DNA of 64,000 nt. Origin: an uncultured Bacteroidales bacterium (GTDB taxonomy: Bacteria > Bacteroidota > Bacteroidia > Bacteroidales > Muribaculaceae). Shown piece after piece: positions 7,651 through 15,700 of the stretch. The stretch is from positions 1-64,000 of the forward strand of contig CACZAC010000002.1 in NCBI GenBank assembly GCA_902779125.1. Reading direction: 5' to 3'. Positions within the stretch are counted from its first letter, which is position 1. The number at the start of each line of letters is the position of its first letter. The position numbers and the translations under genes are program-made. The notes under the pieces were generated by a model. That model did no database searches. It worked only from the letters and a program-made list of their open reading frames with translations, and was not told the DNA's origin.

Positions 7651-10600
7651 TCACTTTGACCGAGTGACCTCGTTGACGAGATAGACGATGCTCTGGTAGG
7701 GGATACCGCCGTTGGTTTCCAGACCAACCTCGCAGGTGCGGCTGTTGCTGTAGCCCATCTCAATGCGGTTATCCTCGAGTTGGCGGCGCAGCTTGCGTAA
7801 TGCCCAGCGATTGACCTCAGGATGCGTCCAACCACGGTCGCCGGCAAAACCGCAGCAACCCACGCCCTCGGGCAGAAAGACATTGTTACTGCACAAGTGA
7901 GCCAAATTGGTCATCTTGTCCACCAGTCCCATCTCGCGCGTCGAGCAGGTAAAGTGCAGGGCGATATGGCGGTCAATCGGGGTGAATTCCAAGCGGTCAC
8001 GCAGGTACTCCCAGATGAACTCCACGGGCTCATACAGCTTCATGCGCTTGATGCACTTGCGCAGGCGATGCAAGCAGGGGCTCTGGTCGCACATGACGGG
8101 ATATTTGCCCTGTTCACTGGCTTGCCACAGCGCCTCGTCGAGTTCGGCTGTTTTCTGGTCGGCGATGTCGAGCATGCCTTTAGACTCCCAGATGGTGCCG
8201 CAACACATCTTTTCCATTCCCTCGGGGAAGATGACCTCGTAGCCCGCCTTGCGGCACAGTTGCACCATCTCATCGACGAGGGTATTCTTCACGGGGGCGC
8301 CTTTGGCAAGGCCCATCGTCTGGTTGATGCACGAGGGGAAATAGACCACCTTCAGTACCAGTTCGGGACTGGGCTTTTGAGAGGATTCTGAGACGCAAGA
8401 TTTTGCGTCTCTACAAGCATGGGGCTGGCGGGCTTTGCCTGGCATGGCAGGGGTCCACAGGGGTAGCCCAGCCTTGTGCATAGCACTAGCAACGCCCTTC
8501 ATGGCTGAAGTGCCCAGGATGTTGTGTCCAAGGCGTGCCACGTCCAACGTGAAGCGCAGGCCGCTCTTGATGCCCGCAAAATGGCGGGCGGCAAAGTCAC
8601 CCACACGATAGCCCATGCTACCCTGAGGCAGCGCTTCTTGACGGACGAGATGCGTCAAATCGGCGACGTTGATTTTCATCGGGCACGAGGTGGAGCATAA
8701 GCCATCTCCTGCACAGGTCTGGTCACCTTGATAGCGGTATTGCTTGACAAGGGTTGCCAAGCGCTCGGGATTCTCGCCCGTCTCACGCAGGTGGGAGATT
8801 TCGCGTTGGATGACGATGCGCTGACGAGACGAGAGCGTCAAGCCGCAAGTCAGGCAGTTCACCTCGCAGAAGCCGCACTCGATACACTTGTTGGCATTAC
8901 GAACGCCCTCGATGGTCTCGCGGGTGCTATCGTTGTGATTCTCTGAATCGGCCACGCCAAGGCGAGGCCCTACAGATGTGGCCATTTCCAAGCCTTTCAA
9001 CTTCAACTCGGGCAGGGGTTTAAAGTGCTTGATAAAGCACTCGGGGTCGTCGTTGAAGATGACACCGGGATTGAGCAGATAGTACGGGTCGAAAATCTCT
9101 TTCAATTCGCGCATGGCGGCAAATGCCTCCTCGCCCCACTCGTACTTGACAAAAGGTGCCATGTTGCGGCCCGTGCCGTGCTCGGCCTTGAGCGAGCCGT
9201 CATATTCCTCGACCACAAGGCGTGCCACGTCGCGCATCAAGCTGGCATAGCGCTGCACCTCGCTCTCGTCGCTGAAGAGCTGGTTGATGATGAAGTGGTA
9301 ATTGCCCTCGAAGGCGTGCCCGTAGATGCAGGCGTCCTTGTAGCCGTGGTCGGCGATGAGTTTTTGCAGTTTCACAGTGGCTTCGGGCAAGTCTTCGACG
9401 GCAAAGGCGACGTCCTCAATAAGGCACGACGTGCCCACGGGACGGGCACCGCCCACACTCGGAAAAATGCCCGAACGGATGGCCCAGTACTTGCCATAGA
9501 CGGCAGGGTCGGTGGTGAATTCGACGGGCCGATAGGTCTTGAACTGCGACAGGCAGTCGGTAATCGTGTCGATGCGGTGCTGCAGGTCCTCGGGCGTCAT
9601 GGCCTTGGTCTCGGTGAGGATGGCGGTCAGATTGTGGTAGTCGCCAGGCTCCACGCCATCGATTTTGCCGGCATCCACATCTTTCTTGTACTGCAGATAT
9701 ACGGGGTCATCGACCGAGGCGAGCGACAGGTAGTCGAGCATCTCGGCACTCTTGACCATGAGGTTTTCCTCGCTCATGGCGATGTCCTCGTCGCTGGACT
9801 TGAGCTGCTTGAGAGCAACCACAGCCTCGCAACTCTCACGCATGGTGAAGAAATAGAGCATTGCCGAAGCTTTGCAGGGATAGTCGTGCAGCGTGCGCAT
9901 GGTGACCTGGCTGATGAATGCCAGCGTGCCCTCGCTGCCCACCACGCAGTGGGCGATGATGTCAAACGGGTCGTCATAGGCAATAAACGGCCGCAAGTTC
10001 AAGCCCGTGACGTTCTTGATGCTGTATTTCTTGCGGATGCGGTCGGCCAGCGGCTGGTTGGCGCGGATGCGGTCACGCATGGCCTCGATGCGCTTGATGA
10101 AATCGGGATGGGACCGCTTGAAGGCCTCACGGCTCACGGCGTCGCCCGTGTCGAGCACGGTGCCGTCGGGCAGCACCAGGCGTGCCGACAGCAGCATGCG
10201 GTCGCTATTGGCATGGGTACCGCAGTTCATGCCCGAGGCATTGTTGGCGACGATACCGCCCACCATCGCCGAACCGATGCTGGCGGGGTCAGGCGGGAAC
10301 ACGCGTCCCAAGGGTTTCAGTATCTGGTTCACCCTCGCGCCCACGATACCGGGCTGCAGGGTGATGCTCTCGGCATCAGCCGAAACACGATAATCCTCCC
10401 AATTCTTTCCAGCCACAATCAGGATGCTGTCGCTCACGCTTTGGCCTGAGAGCGATGTTCCCGCAGCGCGGAAGGTGAACGGCAAGCCAAATTTATTGGC
10501 AGTCTTGACAATCACCGACACCTCATCCTCATCCTTGGCACGGATGACCACCTGGGGCGTCAAGCGGTAAAAACTCGCGTCGGTGCCCCAAGCCAGGGTG

Positions 10601-10671
10601 CGCAACTCGTCGGTATAAACCCTGTCCTCGGGCAAGATACTTTTTATTTCATTCAAGAACCTTCTCATCAT
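7651..10671 (-). CDS. FAD-linked oxidase / iron-sulfur protein, YdiJ-type D-2-hydroxyacid dehydrogenase
   Basis: A three-part respiratory-type dehydrogenase of about 1006 residues, as in Escherichia coli YdiJ (a D-2-hydroxyglutarate dehydrogenase). N-terminal VAO-type FAD-binding domain (about 40-270, with GTSLSGQS and NNASGMNCG), FAD C-terminal domain to about 555 (LKAEHGTGRNMAPFV), two 4Fe-4S clusters (CIECGFCEVNC at 595-605, then CAGDGLCSTSCP), and two CCG cysteine-rich domains (FPSC...CCG; FTCS...CCG). It should oxidise a D-2-hydroxy acid such as D-2-hydroxyglutarate or D-lactate. Two interdomain linkers (residues about 566-574 and 753-761) are encoded by dispersed repeats found elsewhere in intergenic DNA. 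A second Met codon at 10668 could also be the start. Confidence 0.93.
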   Translation of the reverse strand: MMRRFLNEIKSILPEDRVYTDELRTLAWGTDASFYRLTPQVVIRAKDEDEVSVIVKTANKFGLPFTFRAAGTSLSGQSVSDSILIVAGKNWEDYRVSADAESITLQPGIVGARVNQILKPLGRVFPPDPASIGSAMVGGIVANNASGMNCGTHANSDRMLLSARLVLPDGTVLDTGDAVSREAFKRSHPDFIKRIEAMRDRIRANQPLADRIRKKYSIKNVTGLNLRPFIAYDDPFDIIAHCVVGSEGTLAFISQVTMRTLHDYPCKASAMLYFFTMRESCEAVVALKQLKSSDEDIAMSEENLMVKSAEMLDYLSLASVDDPVYLQYKKDVDAGKIDGVEPGDYHNLTAILTETKAMTPEDLQHRIDTITDCLSQFKTYRPVEFTTDPAVYGKYWAIRSGIFPSVGGARPVGTSCLIEDVAFAVEDLPEATVKLQKLIADHGYKDACIYGHAFEGNYHFIINQLFSDESEVQRYASLMRDVARLVVEEYDGSLKAEHGTGRNMAPFVKYEWGEEAFAAMRELKEIFDPYYLLNPGVIFNDDPECFIKHFKPLPELKLKGLEMATSVGPRLGVADSENHNDSTRETIEGVRNANKCIECGFCEVNCLTCGLTLSSRQRIVIQREISHLRETGENPERLATLVKQYRYQGDQTCAGDGLCSTSCPMKINVADLTHLVRQEALPQGSMGYRVGDFAARHFAGIKSGLRFTLDVARLGHNILGTSAMKGVASAMHKAGLPLWTPAMPGKARQPHACRDAKSCVSESSQKPSPELVLKVVYFPSCINQTMGLAKGAPVKNTLVDEMVQLCRKAGYEVIFPEGMEKMCCGTIWESKGMLDIADQKTAELDEALWQASEQGKYPVMCDQSPCLHRLRKCIKRMKLYEPVEFIWEYLRDRLEFTPIDRHIALHFTCSTREMGLVDKMTNLAHLCSNNVFLPEGVGCCGFAGDRGWTHPEVNRWALRKLRRQLEDNRIEMGYSNSRTCEVGLETNGGIPYQSIVYLVNEVTRSK
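8390..8414. repeat. GAGACGCAA palindromic repeat inside the FAD/Fe-S gene
   Basis: The palindrome GAGACGCAAGA-TTTTGCGTCTC plus flanking CTAC is nearly identical to the intergenic copy at 21928-21955 and to the split copy at 63652-63741. Here it is in frame and encodes part of a linker (residues about 753-761, CRDAKSCVSE). Confidence 0.8.
8949..8973. repeat. GGCCTCGCCTTGGCG repeat inside the FAD/Fe-S gene
   Basis: Twenty-five bases are identical, in reverse orientation, to intergenic copies at 11139-11163, 12526-12550 and 12613-12637. On the gene strand it reads GGGCCTCGCCTTGGCGTGG and encodes VGPRLGVAD (residues about 566-574), a linker between the FAD and iron-sulfur domains. Confidence 0.85.
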
Positions 10672-10674
10672 GGA

Positions 10675-10974
10675 CTAATAATACTTGATAGTGAAACTGT
10701 CGGTTATGTTCAACTCCGTTCCCCAGTGGTCGCGATACACGATGGGAATGCCACGGTAAGCCTCAGGGACTTGGAGCACACCCACTTTGCTCCAACGGGG
10801 CGGTCCATAGTCAAACGACTTGCCCGACAATATCAAGATATTGCTTGCATAGTCGTACTCATAGAAACCGCCACCCAAGCAGTCCTCATGCGGCATCAGC
10901 AAGTCACGATGCAACGTGACCATGCCAAGCCTCAAATGCCCGCCACTGGTGATGATAAACTTAGGATGTTCCAT
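10675..10974 (-). CDS. Conserved small protein of unknown function
   Basis: I do not recognise the family. About 99 residues, no signal peptide, no Cys-based motif, with a beta-rich pattern (KFIITSGGHLRLGMVTLH, GGFYEYDYASNILILSG). Aromatic and Gly residues dominate. ATG 10974 gives MEHPKFII; an in-frame ATG at 10992 would add six residues. The stop is 3 bp before the start of the FAD/Fe-S dehydrogenase, so it is probably the first gene of that operon and may assist or sense the same metabolism. Confidence 0.6.
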   Translation of the reverse strand: MEHPKFIITSGGHLRLGMVTLHRDLLMPHEDCLGGGFYEYDYASNILILSGKSFDYGPPRWSKVGVLQVPEAYRGIPIVYRDHWGTELNITDSFTIKYY

Positions 10975-11043
10975 GCTGCGAAGATAATACAATTATCTGT
11001 AGCAAACAACGACTGCGGGGAATTTATGCTCGCTACGCTCGCA

Positions 11044-11163
11044 GTTTAGAGTTTAGGGTTTAGAGTTTAGAGGGGCATCCGCACTCATACCCCACGCTAA
11101 GACGCCAAGCTGCTAAGTTTTTTAGAGCATCCGCATTGTAGGGCCTCGCCTTGGCGTGGCCGC
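11044..11163. repeat. Intergenic repeat cluster (heptad array and GGCCTCGCC repeat)
   Basis: The 333-bp gap 10993-11325 holds no gene. It contains GCTCGCTACGCTCGCAG followed by a TTTAGAG/TTTAGGG heptad array (11044-11073), a GGGGCATCCGC tail, a degenerate CGCTAAGACGCCAAG unit, and a GCATCCGCATTGTAGGGCCT-type repeat (11127-11163). The same modules recur around 12480-12755 and 17327-17642. Confidence 0.8.
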
Positions 11164-11235
11164 CCGCCCTTAGGTTCGTGCTAAGACGCTAAAGTTTTTG
11201 GGAAAAGAGGCGATATCAGTAATAGTGGCACAAAT

Positions 11236-11268
11236 ACCCGCAAAATGGATACATGCCCTTTTGCGGGT
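11236..11268. promoter_or_regulatory. Perfect palindrome upstream of the cyclophilin-like lipoprotein gene (candidate operator)
   Basis: ACCCGCAAAA (11236-11245) and TTTTGCGGGT (11259-11268) form a perfect 10-bp inverted repeat with a 13-base spacer. It ends 6 bp before the -7 element at 11275, so it covers the -33 region, where a repressor or activator dimer could act. A terminator is less likely since no gene reads into it. Confidence 0.45.
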
Positions 11269-11274
11269 TGTTGG

Positions 11275-11282
11275 TAATTTTG
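11275..11282 (+). promoter_or_regulatory. -7 element for the lipoprotein/flavin reductase pair
   Basis: TAATTTTG matches TAnnTTTG and lies 44 bp upstream of the ATG at 11326. The -33 position is occupied by the palindrome at 11236-11268 rather than by a good TTTG. Confidence 0.6.
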
Positions 11283-11325
11283 CAGTCGGTAAAACATATC
11301 AGTAATCAACTCAAACCGAAACAAG

Positions 11326-11919
11326 ATGAATACATTCACCAAAATTGTGATGATGATGTCTGCAATACTGTTGTTCAGTTGCAACGATGACGGCAACGAG
11401 GTTGTGGCCCAACCTACTATGTCTCAAAAAATGTACATAACCATCGATGGCGTGTCACAGCCTGTCACCCTTTACAACAATGCCGCGGCACAGGCTCTGG
11501 TGGCCAAGTTGCAAGAGGGCAATGTGACGGTGTCGCTCAACTCCAGCGGCGGTTTTGAGATTTGGGGGGCACTGGGTTTCTCGCTGCCCACGAGCAATGA
11601 GCAGATGACTGCGCATCCCGGCGATGTGGTTCTTTATAACGGGAGCAACATTTGCCTGCTCTATGGCTCCAATTCATGGAGTTATACCCGTTTAGGCCAC
11701 ATCGATGAGTTGTCGGGGAACGCGTTGCAGGCATTCTTGAAGGCCGGTGAGAGTAATATCAGCGTCACGCTGTCGCTCGAACCAGTGTCTTCGGGCCTCA
11801 GTGCAGTGAGGATGGATATCAGTCCTCAAGATAGCGCATATTATAACCTCAATGGGCAGAAGGTGGTGAATCCATCTCACGGTATATATATCAAGAACGG
11901 TAATAAAGTAATATTATAG
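11326..11919 (+). CDS. Lipoprotein with cyclophilin-like domain and Prevotella-type C-terminal motif
   Basis: A 197-residue exported protein. Residues 1-19 are a lipoprotein signal with lipobox LLFSC (Cys19). Residues about 36-145 match the bacterial cyclophilin-like fold (MYITIDGVSQPVTL, AAAQALVAKLQEG, GFEIWGALGFSLP, HPGDVVLYNGSNICLLYG, YTRLGHID); this family often accompanies flavin/oxidoreductase genes and is not proven to be a prolyl isomerase. The last 40 residues (YYNLNGQKVVNPSHGIYIKNGNKVIL) are the short conserved end seen on many secreted Bacteroidales proteins. The next gene, a flavin reductase, starts 4 bp after the stop, so the pair is an operon. Confidence 0.82.
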   Translation: MNTFTKIVMMMSAILLFSCNDDGNEVVAQPTMSQKMYITIDGVSQPVTLYNNAAAQALVAKLQEGNVTVSLNSSGGFEIWGALGFSLPTSNEQMTAHPGDVVLYNGSNICLLYGSNSWSYTRLGHIDELSGNALQAFLKAGESNISVTLSLEPVSSGLSAVRMDISPQDSAYYNLNGQKVVNPSHGIYIKNGNKVIL

Positions 11920-11923
11920 GATT

Positions 11924-12460
11924 ATGAAGAAAGTTGTAGTTATCTCTACCAGCCTGCGCCCCGGTTCGAACAGCCAAGCGATGGCCGAACAGTTTGCTGC
12001 GGGTGCTGAAGCCGCAGGTCATGCAGTGGAACTGATTTCGCTGCGCGGAAAGGAAATCAAGTTCTGCATCGGTTGCCTGTCGTGCCAGAAGACCGGTGCC
12101 TGTGTTTTCAAGGACGATGTACCCGCCATCATGGACAGCGTGCTCGATGCCGACGTGGTATGCTGGGCAACGCCGATTTACTACTATGAGATGTCGGGGC
12201 AGATGAAGACGCTTATCGACCGCATGAACGCCATGTACCCCAAGGATTACCATTTTCGCGACATCTACCTGCTGACCACAGCTGCCGAGGACGAGGAATT
12301 CGTGCCCAAGCGTGCCGAGAGCGGTCTGCAGGGTTGGATTGACTGCTACGAGAAATCTGAACTGAAGGGGCATCTGTTTTGCGGCGGTGTGAACGATGCG
12401 CGTGACATCACCGGCAATAGCAAGTTGCAAGAGGCGTTCGAAATGGGTAAAAGCATCTGA
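11924..12460 (+). CDS. NAD(P)H-dependent FMN reductase / flavodoxin-like protein
   Basis: A 178-residue flavodoxin-fold protein of the FMN-reductase group. The N-terminal VVISTSLRPGSNSQAMAEQF is the FMN phosphate-binding loop, FCIGCLSCQKTGACVFKDD carries a Cys-rich segment as in iron-sulfur flavoprotein relatives (C-x2-C-x5-C), and ATPIYYYEMSGQMKTLIDR is the second FMN-contact motif. It is likely a homodimeric flavin or quinone reductase. It is probably co-transcribed with the preceding cyclophilin-like lipoprotein; that pairing of cyclophilin-like and flavin enzymes is common, but their joint function is unknown. Confidence 0.88.
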   Translation: MKKVVVISTSLRPGSNSQAMAEQFAAGAEAAGHAVELISLRGKEIKFCIGCLSCQKTGACVFKDDVPAIMDSVLDADVVCWATPIYYYEMSGQMKTLIDRMNAMYPKDYHFRDIYLLTTAAEDEEFVPKRAESGLQGWIDCYEKSELKGHLFCGGVNDARDITGNSKLQEAFEMGKSI

Positions 12461-12481
12461 TTTCAAACGAAAAACTGCTAG

Positions 12482-12755
12482 CGCTCAGCGCCAAGCCGCT
12501 AAGATTTTTTAGAAGCATCCGCATCGTAGGGCCTCGCCTTGGCGTGGCCGCCCACCACCGGGCCCCACGCTAAGGCGCCAAGCCGCTAAGGTTTAAAGTT
12601 AGCATCCGCATCGTAGGGCCTCGCCTTGGCGTGGCCGCACCGTACGTCCCCCACGCTAAGGCGCCAAGCCGCTAAGTTTTAAAGTTAGCATCCGCACCCC
12701 GCCCCGAAGGGAGGAATGCGGATGCTCTCTAAACCCTAAACTCTAAACTCTAAAC
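12482..12755. repeat. Tandem CGCTAAG/GCATCCGC/GGCCTCGCC repeats and heptad array
   Basis: The 321-bp gap 12461-12781 is almost entirely repeats. Three units start near 12482, 12566 and 12653 with GC(G)CCAAGCCGCTAAG; two carry a near-identical 37-bp segment (12515-12551 and 12602-12638) containing GGGCCTCGCCTTGGCGTGG. A hairpin GCATCCGCA/TGCGGATGC (12688-12696/12717-12725) follows, then CTCTAAA heptads (12727-12755) and GCGAGCGCAGCGAGC leading to the stop of the BspA-like gene. Confidence 0.85.
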
Positions 12756-12781
12756 TGCGAGCGCAGCGAGCATAGCGAGCA

Positions 12782-15700
12782 TTACCACGTGCTCTTGAGC
12801 AGGAAGTCGATAAGGGCGGTGACGTCGCCGATGTTCACGCTACCATCCTGGTTGCAGTCGGCGGCGCTGACGTTGACGCCCGAGGTGTTTCCGCTCAACA
12901 GGTAGTCAATCAGGGCGGTGACGTCACTGATGTTCACGCTGCCGTCTCCATCCACATCGCCACGCGTCACGGTAGGCTTGCTGATGACGACATCGGTGTT
13001 AGAAATTACCATACCGCCGCTTGATACCACTGTGCCTGCCGTATTGAATTTGGCTCCTGCGGGCGCGGTGATAGCCAGGCCGTCGTTCAACGTGGTCTTG
13101 CAGGTGTAGTAACTTGCCGTCATACCATGGGCCAATACCTTGGTGCTAGCACCGCTGATTGCGATTTTGCCATTGTTGACACCTTGTATGCCATAGTTGT
13201 ATCCGTATGCTAATAAATTCAGACCACCCTGGATAGTCACAGTAGTAGTACTGTTATTCACGTATAATCCAGCGTTGTTGGAGCTCTGGCAACTAGCCGT
13301 TCCAGTACCATACAAAGTGGTATTGGCATTAAGTCTGACAGCAGGGCGGTTGGCATAAGACTTAATGATGTTAGTGCCGATAAACCTAATCTTCAGGCCA
13401 GAAATTTCGCTGTCGATACCAGCAGCGAGAGAGCTGGGCTGGATGGTGGCGTTCTGTAGCGTCAGCAACTTGGTGGACGGGTTATAGGTGACGGTTCCGC
13501 TCACGCCATTGATTACCGACAGGTTGTTGCAGTTCTCACTGGACACCTGAATGCCAGCAATCCAGAGGTCATAGGTCTCAATGTCGTTCTCGATGTAAAC
13601 GGCACTTGTCGCGCTGGCTCCAGGGTCAGATGAGCTCAACTCGACGTAGGCGCTGGGGGTATAGGTGGATGTCGTCGAGGTCACCTTGTTGAACTTATCG
13701 GTACCGTTAAAGGTGTAATACCAGGGGCCTGAAGAGTTGTAGCTCAGCGTCACGCGGTAGCCTGTAACACCTTTCAGATAGTTGATTGCCGGGGATACAT
13801 AAGAATAGCTCGAAACAGCATCGTTGCGCCTGAAGCGGTATACCGTCCCGACGGTACCCTTCATGAGCATTCCTTCACCTCCCTTGATGCCCTTGGAGTT
13901 GTCAATCCTGGTCTTGTTGAGCGTATGGGCACCGCTGTTATAGGATGGAGCATAATAGAACTCGCCACTGCTGGGCAACAGGATATTGTCGCTCACGGGT
14001 ACCGAGATGGCCGACCACTCGCTGGTAGGCTTGATGTAGGGCAGCAACCGTCGGTTGGAGGCGGTGTTGCTTAACCACGAACTGGTATTGTAGGCTGTCA
14101 TATAGAGCTGATTCAGCGGCACATAGAGGATGGTCTGCTGTGTGGAACTGAATATATAGGAACCAATGGTGGTAGGTGTGTAGGGACGGGTAATGAACAC
14201 AGAGGGCAACGCCGTGCATCCATAGAATGCCCGAGTGCCAATCTCGGTCACGTTCTCGGGGACATTGACCTCATACTTGAGGGACGTCAGACCCCTGAAA
14301 GCATAGGCACCGATGCGCGTCAACGAAGTTGCGTCATCCAAGTAGATGTGGGTCGCAGCCGTGTGCTTGACAAATGCCGAGTCGCCAATCTCCACCATGG
14401 TATAGGAGATGCCGGTGATGTGGTCGGTGCAAGTCTTGGAGAGAACGATGGCGTTGCTGGTGTTTCCCTCGCAATAGACATACTTGGCGGTCTTGGCAGT
14501 GGGGTTGATCACGGTCATGCGGTAGTTGGTCCCCTCAAAGTTGTTCTCGAAGGTGAAGTCGAATGCGCCGGGGCCGACGTCGTTATTCTCGTTCCATGCG
14601 GCAGCGATGCCCGGGTCGTTGCGGTACTGCTGCACCTGTCCCACGGGCACATAAAGTTTGTGGCCGCTCCAGTCATAGCAGTTGCTGGCGTTATAGTCGG
14701 TGCGGCGCTGCCAATTGTACTTGCTCGTTGTCTTGAAGGCACCGTAGGGGCAGTTCATGAAGATGGCGTCAAGGTGGCGGGCATAGGTGAACGCATCGGG
14801 GTCGATATAGGTGACCGAACTGGGGATGACCACCACGTTCTCGCAATTAATCTCATAGAGGTATTCGCCACCGCCGATTTGCGCCTTGTCGCTGAAAAAT
14901 GCTTGTTTACCAATCGTTTTCACGCCATAGGGGATGACAATGTAGCGCGTATTCACCCAGCCAAGACCGTTCATGGGAATCTCGGTAATGTTGGGTGACA
15001 GGCGCAGCGTGTCAAGATTGGTGTCACCGGCAATGAAGCGGGCGCCGATTGTGGTGACACTGGGCGGCATGAGCAACTCTCTTATTCGACTGCCGCGGAA
15101 GGCGTCCTTACCGATGGTCGTCAGTCGGTCGCCCAGCGAGATGGTCGGCGTCTTGCAATTGAACAGCGATGAGTCGCAGAACTCTACGGGATTGGGGATG
15201 TTGAAGCCCTGAGTGCAGCCCGTCAGGCCCGCAAATGCCAGGGCGCCGATCTTAGTGATGCGTTCACCGCCTTGTACCTTGGTGATACCCGTCATATCAC
15301 GGAATGCCTCGCGATCGATTTCGGTGATGGCAAATGACGTATTGCTATTATAATTATAGTTAAACCAATAGTTGGGGATGTTGAGGTATCCCGTTCTGTT
15401 GGTCATATCACCCCTAACGATTTTGCATTGGCCAGGGTAGGTGACATTTGGTACCAGTGGATCGGTATAACTGTTGTAGTTCATAACAGTGATATAGATA
15501 TTGGTAGCCGTTCCATCACTCTCATATATTTGAGTATCGTAGGCCTTCTCGTCAACAGTGGTGAATGTGGTGGACCAGGGTGAAGTGGTGCGGTACTTGT
15601 TGGTACATGCGCTGGGTACGCTCAGCCGGATGGACGTCCCGCCCGAAGTATTGGTCACGCCGTAGAATGTGGAACTGCCAGTGAGTGAAGAGGGTATGTC

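Noticed and set aside
9025-10449. Long plus-strand open frame of 474 codons
   Set aside because: It is antisense to the FAD/Fe-S dehydrogenase, which has full domain evidence; the frame shows no protein family features and results from high G/C codon bias.
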